Source: an uncultured Treponema sp.
GTDB taxonomy: Bacteria > Spirochaetota > Spirochaetia > Treponematales > Treponemataceae
Length of the DNA: 10,314 bases
Reading direction: 5' to 3'
Assembly: GCA_905236315.1 (NCBI GenBank)
Contig: CAJOPO010000493.1
Location: forward strand, 1 to 10,314
Part shown: piece after piece, positions 1 through 7,700 of the stretch
Layout: each line of letters begins with the position of its first letter
How positions within the stretch are numbered: the stretch's first letter is position 1
The notes under the pieces: generated by a model
Told to the model about the DNA's origin: nothing
Seen by the model: only the letters and a program-made list of their open reading frames with translations
The model's database searches: none
Translations under genes and position numbers: made by a program

Positions 1-121
1 AAAAACAGAAAAAACTAAAAAGACTAAAACAGAAACAGTAAAGAAAGCAGTTGCAAAAGAGCAAAAGAAATCTACAAAATCACGTAAAAATAAAAATCTA
101 TCTAAAGAAAATGCTAACTAG
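1..121 (+). CDS. 3' end of an upstream gene, lysine-rich C-terminal tail (partial)
   Basis: An open frame enters from the left edge (first full codon at 2) and ends at TAG 119-121. The 39 visible residues begin KTEKTKKTKTETVKKA and are dominated by Lys, Thr, Glu and Ala, ending SKENAN. This is a low-complexity, strongly basic, probably disordered tail of the kind found on nucleic-acid-binding or ribosome-associated proteins, but many unrelated proteins have such tails and nothing here identifies the family. No clear terminator follows directly after the stop; the first convincing one is at 233-275, so readthrough into the small-RNA region is possible. That it is coding is supported by the clean frame and the absence of stops, but 39 codons of A-rich sequence is limited evidence. 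Confidence 0.6.
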   Translation, partial: KTEKTKKTKTETVKKAVAKEQKKSTKSRKNKNLSKENAN

Positions 122-152
122 TATAAAAAATTAGCAAATTGTGTATTTTTAT

Positions 153-181
153 TTGACTTAACTCTATATATGGTGTATAAT
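153..181 (+). promoter_or_regulatory. Strong sigma70-type promoter for the small-RNA candidate
   Basis: The -35 box TTGACT (153-158; 5 of 6 to TTGACA) and the -10 box TATAAT (176-181; 6 of 6) are separated by exactly 17 nt. This is the best promoter match in the window. The predicted transcription start is about 187-190, just before an 11-bp hairpin. The first plausible protein start downstream is at 326, and a terminator lies between, so the promoter appears to serve a short RNA rather than the operon. Confidence 0.82.
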
Positions 182-191
182 TTTTAATAGG

Positions 192-218
192 TTCAGTATA
201 GATTTATTCTATATTGAA
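192..218 (+). repeat. 11-bp inverted repeat / 5' hairpin of the small-RNA candidate
   Basis: TTCAGTATAGA (192-202) and TCTATATTGAA (208-218) are complementary along all 11 positions, with one G-U wobble (196 with 214), around the loop TTTAT. Only one run of T follows (TTTC), so it is a poor terminator. Lying right at the predicted transcript 5' end, it could protect the RNA. As DNA it is also a near-palindrome just downstream of the promoter and could be an operator. Confidence 0.7.
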
Positions 219-232
219 TTTCTCCCACCTAT

Positions 233-275
233 GCTCTGTCAGTTTTCCCACTAATCCCGCTGGCAGGGCTTTTTT
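233..275 (+). terminator. Rho-independent terminator
   Basis: GCTCTGTCAG (233-242) pairs with CTGGCAGGGC (260-269) over 10 consecutive positions, including two G-U wobbles, followed directly by six T (270-275). The 17-nt loop is long for a terminator and C-rich, which may mean that it also has a recognition role. It lies 50 nt upstream of the start codon at 326, so transcripts from the 153-181 promoter should mostly stop here. It may also end readthrough from the gene closing at 121. Confidence 0.78.
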
Positions 276-282
276 ATCCACA
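274..282 (+). other. Consensus DnaA-box 9-mer
   Basis: TTATCCACA matches the bacterial DnaA-box consensus TTATNCACA exactly. It overlaps the last T's of the terminator and ends 4 nt before the -35 box of the next promoter, a position where bound DnaA could affect transcription. It is a single box with no cluster nearby, so it does not mark a replication origin. Chance occurrence in a window of this size is quite possible. Confidence 0.35.
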
Positions 283-286
283 ACTC

Positions 287-315
287 TTGACACAATATTA
301 GATTTAATAGATTAT
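287..315 (+). promoter_or_regulatory. Probable promoter of the four-gene operon
   Basis: TTGACA (287-292) is a perfect -35 box. With a 17-nt spacer, the -10 position is GATTAT (310-315), 4 of 6 to TATAAT with the key A2 and T6 present. The predicted start is about 321-323, only 3-5 nt before ATG 326. The -10 box is weak; TATATT at 313-318 would need a 20-nt spacer. Confidence 0.5.
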
Positions 316-325
316 ATTTCCATAT

Positions 326-985
326 ATGGAACCTTCGTTGTTATCTCGGCAGTATTTAGAATCAGCTTCTACAGCAGATTTATTATCTCTAGCCGATGAT
401 TATGGAATAGATATACCAGATAATTTAAATAGACGATTTATAATAGGTGAACTGTTAGAACTAGCAGAGGAATTGCACTCTGAAAAAGAAGAAGTTCCCC
501 TAAAAGAAGATAACCAACCAGAAATAACAGATTTACCACTCACTTATAATGAAACACAAATTTGTGCCATAATGAGAACTCCACAATGGCTTTTTGTGTA
601 CTGGGACATGGGAGAGGCAGAAAAACTCGCTCTCATAGCAGAAAGTTCATTTAAAGGCTTCTTCTTGCATGCTGCTTTTTTTGATACAGAAGACGCAGAA
701 CTTCCTTCTGATTCTTTTGATATAAAAATAAACCCTAACGATAGGGAACAATATGTTCTTATTCCTAATCATATAAAGTTTTGTGAAATAAGTTTAAATT
801 GTGATAGAGGTCCTACAAGAACCTTATTTATGGCAGGAAGTAGAAGGATAGCTATTCCACAGGAAAACATGCAAGTTCAAAACATAAAGCCAGGAAGGCA
901 AATAGAATTAAGCGAGCAACTAAAGTTATCTGGTATGGAAGATTTACTAAAAGACCAATATATGAATAGAAGAGAAATTTTTTAA
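326..985 (+). CDS. DUF4912 domain protein with N-terminal Rho_N/SAP-like helical segment
   Basis: This 219-residue protein has no signal peptide or membrane segment and should be cytoplasmic. Residues about 8-50 (YLESASTADLLSLADDYGID through FIIGELLELAEEL) form a short helix-turn-helix-like segment resembling Rho N-terminal/SAP modules that touch nucleic acid. Residues about 75-185 match DUF4912: the signature PQWLFVYWD (86-94) with W93-D94, and the late strand pair TRTLFMAGSRRIAIP. DUF4912 has no established biochemical function; it is often found next to GH57/DUF1957 genes, as here, which suggests a shared role in alpha-glucan metabolism or its control. ATG 326 is the only in-frame ATG after the TAG at 308, and the MEPSLLSRQYLES start looks natural. 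There is no Shine-Dalgarno sequence upstream (TTTCCATAT), and the predicted transcript start is only a few nt away, so translation may be leaderless. It is first in a tight operon; its stop overlaps the next gene's ribosome binding site. Confidence 0.85.
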   Translation: MEPSLLSRQYLESASTADLLSLADDYGIDIPDNLNRRFIIGELLELAEELHSEKEEVPLKEDNQPEITDLPLTYNETQICAIMRTPQWLFVYWDMGEAEKLALIAESSFKGFFLHAAFFDTEDAELPSDSFDIKINPNDREQYVLIPNHIKFCEISLNCDRGPTRTLFMAGSRRIAIPQENMQVQNIKPGRQIELSEQLKLSGMEDLLKDQYMNRREIF

Positions 986-990
986 GGAGG
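984..990 (+). promoter_or_regulatory. Strong RBS that fixes a TTG start
   Basis: AAGGAGG is a full-strength Shine-Dalgarno sequence, 7 nt before TTG 998. It overlaps the TAA stop (983-985) of the preceding gene, implying coupled translation. Its strength and spacing are the reason for accepting the rare TTG start. Confidence 0.85.
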
Positions 991-997
991 AAGCGTT

Positions 998-2590
998 TTG
1001 CCTAATAAAGACCTTATTCTAGTTATTTCTTGCGAACAGGGTTATATACGAAATGCAGAAGACATAGATACATTTTACGCACAAAACGATATTCTTTTTT
1101 CTTCAATTTCTGATACCTATCTTCCACTTTTAAATTTGTTTTCAAAATTGGAAAAAGAAGAAGTACCTTTTAAGATTGGTTTAGTTATAAGTCCTGCTTT
1201 ATGCACATTGCTTTCTGACCCCATTGTTCAAAAACAATATGTAGATTATCTTGAAAGAAGAATTGCATTAGGTAATGAAGAGTTAGAAAGATGTAAAGAT
1301 AATCCTAAATTATTAAAAATAGTAAAGGCAAGTGTAGAAAAGCTTTTAAAAGATAGACTAGACTTTACAGAAACATATTCTTCAAATATTTTAACGCCAT
1401 TAAGACACTTAGCGTCAAAGGGATATTTGGAATTAATTCCAACAAGTGCAACTTATGCCTATCTACCCCACTACGAAGACCTTGAAGAAGTGCTAAATGC
1501 ACAGATAGAAACAGGATTAAACGCTCAAAGATACTTCTTTAAAGACGCAGGAGATGGTTTCTTTTTGCCAGAACTAGGCTGGACAAATAATATAGATAAG
1601 GTATTACGCTCCTATAATATAAATTATACTATTGTAGATACAAGAGCGGTTTTATTTTCTTCTACTTTGCCAGAAAATGGAATCTTTGAACCTGTAAGAA
1701 GCAATCATTCTCTAGTATTATTCGCTAGAGATAGAGAAACACCTAAAGATATATGTGACGAAAATGGTTTTATGTATAATAAAGTATATCGTTGCCAACA
1801 AAGGGATATAGGTTTTGAGCTAGATAGCAAAGAACTTGATGATTTTTTAGGTAGGGATAAGGCAAGAGTACAAACAGGTTTTAAATATTGGGCAAATAGC
1901 GAAAATGAAAAAGAAGAAATTCTTTATGATAGTGAAAAAGCTAAAGAGCAAGTAAAAAAAGATGCACTTAGCTTTTATGAATCAAAGAAAAATAGATTGA
2001 ATAAAGCTTCTAAGATAATGGAAGAAAAAAATGCAATGCTATTGTGCGTTATCTCTTCACGCTTTTTAGGGCAAATATGGCACGAAGGCATAGACTGGCT
2101 AGAAGAAGTAATACGTCTTATAGCAAAGGAGCAAGAAATAAAACTTTCTTTATGCAAAGAACACTTACAAGACCAGTTTAATATGAAAAAGATTTCTGTA
2201 TATCCCTGTGCTGCAAGTGGAACAGGTTATGCAGAAGACTTACTTGATGGCTCTAATAGCTGGATGATTCGCTACATAAGAAAGGCTAGCGAACGTATGA
2301 TTGATTTAACAGAACGATTTCCTTCAGAAACAGGTTTAAAATCTCGTCTATTAAACTTAGGTGCACGAGAACTTCTTTTAGCACAGTCAAGTGACTGGTC
2401 TAAAATGATTCAAGAAGGAAAACTACCTGATTATGCAAGAACAGAGTTTAAGAAAAGCATACTTTCTTTTTCTAAGGTATTTGACTCTCTTGCAAGCAAT
2501 ACAGTAAGTACAGAATGGCTTATCAATATGGAAAAAGAACATCCGATATTTCCATGGATGAGTTATAGAATATTTAGCAGAAAAAAATAG
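998..2590 (+). CDS. GH57/DUF1957 branching-enzyme-like protein with degenerate active site
   Basis: This 530-residue cytoplasmic protein has the GH57 alpha-glucan branching enzyme layout and near-normal length. The nucleophile motif is kept: GFFLPELGW (187-195) with Glu192, corresponding to the family's WLPE motif. The stretch leading to it (GYLELIPTSATYAYLP, 142-157) and the late SSDW motif (464-467) are also recognisable. Other catalytic positions are lost: the N-terminal H-x-H-L-P-Y-V-R motif reads SCEQGYIR (11-18), the ATH His is Tyr153, and the general acid/base Asp before the G-H-W-W-x-E-G block is Ser353 (SSRFLGQIWHEG, 353-364). Family knowledge predicts little or no transglycosylase activity. 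I infer a glucan-binding or regulatory role, or altered chemistry, probably with the DUF4912 partner 12 nt upstream. The TTG start is set by AAGGAGG at 984-990. The fold assignment is firm; the activity is not. Confidence 0.82.
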   Translation: MPNKDLILVISCEQGYIRNAEDIDTFYAQNDILFSSISDTYLPLLNLFSKLEKEEVPFKIGLVISPALCTLLSDPIVQKQYVDYLERRIALGNEELERCKDNPKLLKIVKASVEKLLKDRLDFTETYSSNILTPLRHLASKGYLELIPTSATYAYLPHYEDLEEVLNAQIETGLNAQRYFFKDAGDGFFLPELGWTNNIDKVLRSYNINYTIVDTRAVLFSSTLPENGIFEPVRSNHSLVLFARDRETPKDICDENGFMYNKVYRCQQRDIGFELDSKELDDFLGRDKARVQTGFKYWANSENEKEEILYDSEKAKEQVKKDALSFYESKKNRLNKASKIMEEKNAMLLCVISSRFLGQIWHEGIDWLEEVIRLIAKEQEIKLSLCKEHLQDQFNMKKISVYPCAASGTGYAEDLLDGSNSWMIRYIRKASERMIDLTERFPSETGLKSRLLNLGARELLLAQSSDWSKMIQEGKLPDYARTEFKKSILSFSKVFDSLASNTVSTEWLINMEKEHPIFPWMSYRIFSRKK

Positions 2591-2593
2591 GAG
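2589..2593 (+). promoter_or_regulatory. RBS overlapping the previous stop, setting a GTG start
   Basis: AGGAG sits across the TAG stop (2588-2590) of the GH57-like gene, 6 nt before GTG 2600. It supports this GTG as the start of the lipoprotein and coupled translation. The nearby ATG at 2610 is out of frame. Confidence 0.75.
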
Positions 2594-2599
2594 ATATTA

Positions 2600-4744
2600 G
2601 TGTGGAGTAAATGCTGTATATATTCAGCATATTCAAAAGTATCATATCTAATATTAACACTGCTCTGCTTTTATGTATGCTATTTTTGTGTAAGTTGTGC
2701 CACTACAGGAAACACTACTTATAAAGAGAGTGCATTACAAGAACAACAAGATACACCTATAAATCTTGACGAAGAAAATGCACAAAGTCTTTTACGCATA
2801 TTAGTTAAACAAATAGAAGAAGCTAATACTCTTGAACAAACTGCAAAATTACAAGAAATTACTCAAAAACTTCTATTAAAATACAAGCAAGAAAATATAG
2901 AAATAAACGAAGATAGTTTAAAATCCTGCCTTAATATAGTGCTTCTTGCACAAGAGGGCTTTGACCTTAGTATAAAGTTTTGTAGCGAGGATAATATTAT
3001 ACAAGATTTCGACGAAGCACAAACTAAGGCCTCCTTAAACTATATAGAAGCCTCTAAGCGTTTTTCTTATTTAAGTGACAAAACAGAGGAAGAAAAACTA
3101 AAACTACAAGGTAATGACTCTCTTTCAAAAGCTCTATTAGATTTATGTTCGAGACTTAAAGAATCTTATGCAGAAAATACTTACACAGCAATAATAAATG
3201 CAGTTTGTAGAAGTATAGATTCAGGTATATTTCTTTATGAAAATAATAAAAATATGTACGAAGAAGCTCTATCTTTTATTCCGCTAGATAAGGAACAAGA
3301 GCAATATCCTAAAAAAGCTTCTGTAATACTGCAAAATTGTCTTAATAATATTAATTTAAGTTTAAAATTATTAGATGAAAGTAATAATGCTTGTATAAAG
3401 GCTATAAACGAATTATCTAATATTAATGATGGTTTTATTACAAAAAGAGTTTATGATTCCATATATCTAATAACAGAATTACAAGGTTTAACAACGAAAC
3501 TTGCCGACACTGCTCGCGTACAACAAAGAAGTGCATTAACAGCAAGGAACGAAGTTCTTCTATATTATAGGCAATCAAAAACAGCCTACGAAGCTGGTTA
3601 TAATGAAAGAGCACAAAATCTTTTAGACCGAGCCTTAAGTGCCTATGACAATGCCATTACAACAATACGCCTAGATACAGAAACTCAAAATGAAGTTTAT
3701 TCACAAATAGCAGAATTAAGGCAAAAGATTGCAGAAACACAAAGACCGCTTATAATAAAAGAAATGCGACAATTTAAAACAGAAGCACGACAGGCATACT
3801 TTGCAGGTAATTTTGAAGAAGCAGATAACATTCTAACACAGGCAGAAAAGCGTCTTGAAAGTTGGACTCTCTTTATGGATATTGAAGCAGAAAAAGATGA
3901 AGAGCTAGAACGCCTTAGAGGTATGGTTAATACAGCCCTTAGGATAGAAAGTGGTCGCACCTTAAACCCAAATAATGCGCTATATCCAGAAATGTCTCAA
4001 CTTTTAACTATAGCAAATCAATATTACATAACAGGGAGTGCTCTTATAAAAAACAATAAAAGAGCCGAAGGAGAAAAAATTCTACAAACAGCAAAAGAAA
4101 AACTAAATGATTTAAGAGTAGTCTATCCCCATAATCAAGAAGCAAATCTTTTATCAATGAAAATAGACCAAATATTAAATCCTAAGCAATTTAGTCAAAC
4201 TTTTAGTACAAAAATAGAGGAACTAAAAAAAGTAAATTATTCAAAACAAGATACAACTGCCCTAACCGCTTATAGTGATTTGAGGGATTTATATGAAATT
4301 GAACCAAATTATAAGGACTTACAAGCGTTTATTGAACAAGTAGAGATAGATTTAGGCATTAGGCAGCCACCTATAGCAGACTCTAGCGCAGAAGAAGCTC
4401 AAGCTCTTGCAGAACAAGCTATGGAAATAGTACAAAATACAGGAAGAGACGCGCTTCAATTAGAAAGTGCAAAAACTCTAGCATATAGGTCTATTGCAAT
4501 CGACCCCAATAATGAACTTGCAGTTCAAGTTTTAGATGAAATTGCATTGCGCACAGGAACACAATCGGCCGTTGTGCTTAGTGCAGCAGATGAAGCTAGA
4601 TACCAGCAAGCTATTACTTCATTACAAAGTGGTAATATAGTTTTTGCAGCAGCAATATTACAAGACTTATTACAAAATCCTGCAAATAGGCGTTCTGCAA
4701 AAATACGAAAGTTACAAGGGCGCATAGAAGGACTTTTGCAATGA
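2600..4744 (+). CDS. TPR-repeat lipoprotein, probable partner of the sensor phosphatase
   Basis: The 714-residue product starts with a basic n-region (two Lys before residue 14), a hydrophobic core (about 14-32) and a candidate lipidation site, CVSC with Cys33 followed by ATTGN. Cys at -3 departs from the classic L-A-G-C box, but spirochaetes tolerate loose lipoboxes. The signal region is oddly rich in Cys (5, 6, 23, 27, 30, 33). The rest is almost all helix. TPR-like helical hairpins are visible near residues 320-352 (YEAGYNERAQNLLDRAL), 391-420 (YFAGNFEEADNILTQAEKRL), 464-525 (ending in a P-H-N-x-E-A capping motif), 630-660 and 668-700 (LQSGNIVFAAAILQDLLQ). TPR arrays bind proteins, so I infer an envelope scaffold or adaptor. 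The 4-nt ATGA overlap with the phosphatase gene argues for a stoichiometric partner. The N-terminal third (about 50-300) resembles nothing I recognise. Confidence 0.8.
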   Translation: MWSKCCIYSAYSKVSYLILTLLCFYVCYFCVSCATTGNTTYKESALQEQQDTPINLDEENAQSLLRILVKQIEEANTLEQTAKLQEITQKLLLKYKQENIEINEDSLKSCLNIVLLAQEGFDLSIKFCSEDNIIQDFDEAQTKASLNYIEASKRFSYLSDKTEEEKLKLQGNDSLSKALLDLCSRLKESYAENTYTAIINAVCRSIDSGIFLYENNKNMYEEALSFIPLDKEQEQYPKKASVILQNCLNNINLSLKLLDESNNACIKAINELSNINDGFITKRVYDSIYLITELQGLTTKLADTARVQQRSALTARNEVLLYYRQSKTAYEAGYNERAQNLLDRALSAYDNAITTIRLDTETQNEVYSQIAELRQKIAETQRPLIIKEMRQFKTEARQAYFAGNFEEADNILTQAEKRLESWTLFMDIEAEKDEELERLRGMVNTALRIESGRTLNPNNALYPEMSQLLTIANQYYITGSALIKNNKRAEGEKILQTAKEKLNDLRVVYPHNQEANLLSMKIDQILNPKQFSQTFSTKIEELKKVNYSKQDTTALTAYSDLRDLYEIEPNYKDLQAFIEQVEIDLGIRQPPIADSSAEEAQALAEQAMEIVQNTGRDALQLESAKTLAYRSIAIDPNNELAVQVLDEIALRTGTQSAVVLSAADEARYQQAITSLQSGNIVFAAAILQDLLQNPANRRSAKIRKLQGRIEGLLQ
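4727..4732 (+). promoter_or_regulatory. RBS of the sensor phosphatase inside the lipoprotein gene
   Basis: GAAGGA lies 8 nt before ATG 4741, within the last codons of the lipoprotein gene. With the ATGA stop/start overlap at 4741-4744, this indicates translational coupling. Confidence 0.65.
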
Positions 4745-7700
4745 GAAGATACTTTGCATTTATATTTTTACTTTGCACTCTTTCATTAGCATATACGCAA
4801 AATTTATATTGGGAACTTCCTCGTACAATAACAGATGAAAATATTGATTGTCGCTACCCTACCACACTCTCTTGTATTCCATCTTCAAATAATAAAAAAC
4901 GAAATCCTATTTCCGCTATATTTTGGGAAGAGATAGACAGTCAAAATAAAGAAATATATCTTAATATTAGCACAACACGAAACGGCTTAAAATGGAACGA
5001 AGCAAAAAGATTTTCTTCCCCATTTGTATATTATAATGAAATCCCAGAGATATATTCAGCAGCAATAAATAAATATGGAACCATTGTTGTAGCAACATTA
5101 AATAATTCATCACAAATATCTGTATACACTTCATATAATGAAGGGGACTCTTTTGAAATTCATACCTTTGATAATGACATAGGAATTTTAGTAGGTCCTA
5201 GAATATTTGCAACAAAAAACGATGGTTTTATAATATTTTGTACAAGAAGCTATAATGAAACCTTTTCTTTGCTTTATACGTCTTCTAAAGATGGAAAAAA
5301 CTGGACAGAGTTTAAAGAATTTCCTTTTGCTGTAGAAAATGCTTCTAATCCACTTGTTCCATATTTAGCTTCTATAGACAACGGAGATATGTTAGTCCTA
5401 CAAGCACATTATATCTCTGACAGTCGCCTTACATTTCAAATATACACTGCATTCACAAATGATAATGGTCAAAATTGGACAGAAGCAAAAATAATAAAAA
5501 CCTCTGAAGATTTTGATTCGTACAATAACCAACACCCAATGATTTTGCAATATCAAAAAAAAATATATATGATTTGGGAAAGAAGCTCTTATGCAAGTTC
5601 TCAAACATCAATATATGCTTCACAAATAAGTGCGTCAGGTGAAATAAAAGGAAAAATAGAAGCTCTTAACCAAAATGGAGAATATAACAATCCCCTACTA
5701 TTCATCTATAATGACCAGTTATACGCCCTATGGTCAGACTCTAAGGGCAGTAGAAATAATGTATATATGACGCATAAACTTTCTAGTTTTTGGGACGAAG
5801 CTAAAGTAATAATACAAAATACAGCAACTTCTACATATCCTGTGATTTCTGCAAATGGCAAAGAGCTTTCTTTTATATGGCAGCAACATACAGAAGATAA
5901 GGTTAATGCTTACCAAATAGCAATACTAGAAAAAGACTCTAGTTGCCCTCCCCCTATTATAGAAGGTTTAGACTTTAATAACGGAGACTTTGGTCATTCC
6001 TCTGAATTACGCGCTAAACTTGTAGAAACAGAAGATTCATCTGGAATAATGGGATTTTCTTGTATATGGACAAGAGATATTAATGAAGAACCTATAAATG
6101 AAATTTCTAATATGCTACAAGAAAGTAATATTTCAAAAATTGCAGATGAAGATGGAATATGGTATTTAAAAGCAAAGCAAGTAGATTTTGCAGGTAACTG
6201 GTCTCAAAGCACTACATTTGCTTATACAAGAGATACGGTTTCTCCAGAAGTTCCTATACTTACAGGTTTAGATGATATAGAAGACTTAGATAAACTAGGT
6301 TTAGTTAAAAGCAATACATTTAAACTTCAATGGAACAGCGAAGATGATAATATAGGAGGTTATGAGTGGAAACTTGAATATTTAGATTCTATACCTCTAT
6401 CGCTTGCAGAAAATAAAAGGCATCCATTAAAGATAAGTAAGGGTTATGCACAAAAATTAATTGATGAAATAAAAGAAAAATATGCCGAAGACTTAGAAAA
6501 TCTGCAACCAGAAAATACTGAAGAAGAAAAGAAACAGAAAGAAATAAGATTTAATAATGCAAGAAATGGAGTTTATGCTTTTGTACTAAGAACGCTTGAT
6601 AAGGCAGGGAATAAAAGCCCTTATATACGCACCCTATTCATTCTAAATAAATATGATCCTATTACCTCCATTACAAGCATAAAATCACAGATAAATAAAT
6701 TTGGAGATTTATCTCTTAGCATAATAGGACAAAACTTTACCTACGATGGTACAATATCAGAAATATATATAGATAAAGATAAAGAAGAACCTTATGATTA
6801 TATTCTATCTACACAAAATGGAGACTATGTAATAAAATCTAATAACCGCATAGAAGACATTACTCTTCAAAATATAGAAGCGGGCAATTATTATATAGGG
6901 CTTTTACATAGTGATAGAGGTTTATACTTTACAGATAAATCTGAATTAAAAATACAAGAACACGGAACTGTAAAAACATTTACAAAATTTACATTTATAC
7001 CAGAATGGAATTTTCTACGAAAGGATTATTCTATGGGGAAAAGACTTTCGTATATTTCTATAATATTAGTTTCATTATTTACTCTATGGATATTCATAGT
7101 TGCATGTAGAGGGCTATATAAAGCAACGGAACAAAGCATAACAACACAAGCAGAAATAAAAATGATTACTAAAGGCAATATCATGAAAAGAAAAGACGTT
7201 GGCTCTAAAAAACTAAATCACAGTGGTATAAGTTTACGTGTAAAACTTATGGCTTATACAATGGCAATAATATTAATAATTGTTTCCACTCTAGTTACAG
7301 TATTAAGCTACATAATGATTAATCGAGAAGAAAGTACAATGGTAAAAAGCCTTCTTGAACGTACTAATGTTATTCTTGATTCTATGTCTAATGGTGCTAA
7401 AAATAATTTGCCAAATGCTTCTTCTAATTTACTTGCATTAAGCGACCTTACAGAAGAATCTCAAGCCCTCTCTGATGCAGAATTTGCCATTATTACAGGT
7501 AAATCTTCATCAGCACAAGATAACAATATTGATTATATATGGGCTTCTAACGCTCCTGATATAACGCAAAAGATAAATACAGAAGCACTTATACTAGGAG
7601 AAAGTCGTTTTATATCAGAAGAAGCCCTAGCTGCAACCAAAAACTATTCAATACTAGAGGAAATGGCAAAACAAGAAGTAGGAAAAACTGCATTACAAAT

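Larger units (their letters stand above)
188..275 (+). ncRNA. Candidate small RNA of about 87 nt, or a terminated leader
   Basis: A near-consensus promoter (153-181) predicts a start near 188 and an intrinsic terminator ends at 275. The transcript would fold into a 5' hairpin (192-218, 11 bp, 5-nt loop), an unpaired linker TTTCTCCCACCTAT (219-232), and a terminator hairpin with a 17-nt loop (243-259). Three UCCC motifs (223-226, 246-249, 255-258) and two CCCAC motifs fall in predicted single-stranded parts, which stands out in such AT-rich DNA. C-rich unpaired motifs that bind Shine-Dalgarno sequences are the known mode of RsaE/RoxS-type small RNAs; similarity to them here is only in design. 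No ORF with a ribosome binding site fits inside. It could instead be an attenuated leader of the 326 operon, but that gene has its own -35 box. The sequence matches no RNA family I recognise. Confidence 0.55.

Noticed and set aside
192..218. The 11-bp hairpin as the terminator of the upstream gene
   Set aside because: It is AT-rich and followed by TTTCTCCC instead of a T-run; the 233-275 structure is the better terminator.
274..282. Replication origin signal
   Set aside because: Only one DnaA box, no cluster, no dnaA, dnaN or gyrB gene, and no AT-rich unwinding element beyond the general AT richness.
188..325. Riboswitch or attenuator controlling the operon
   Set aside because: I could not find an alternative pairing that would break the terminator stem, and the operon has its own -35 box after the terminator. 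It is not fully excluded.
214..399. 61-codon open frame over the intergenic region
   Set aside because: It runs through the terminator hairpin and into the DUF4912 gene in another frame, has no RBS, and its translation looks like no known protein.
3697..3960. 87-codon open frame on the minus strand, and similar short minus frames
   Set aside because: They lie opposite helical repeat coding sequence; their composition (Ser/Leu/Arg-rich) is the antisense of Glu/Lys/Gln/Ala-rich helices.
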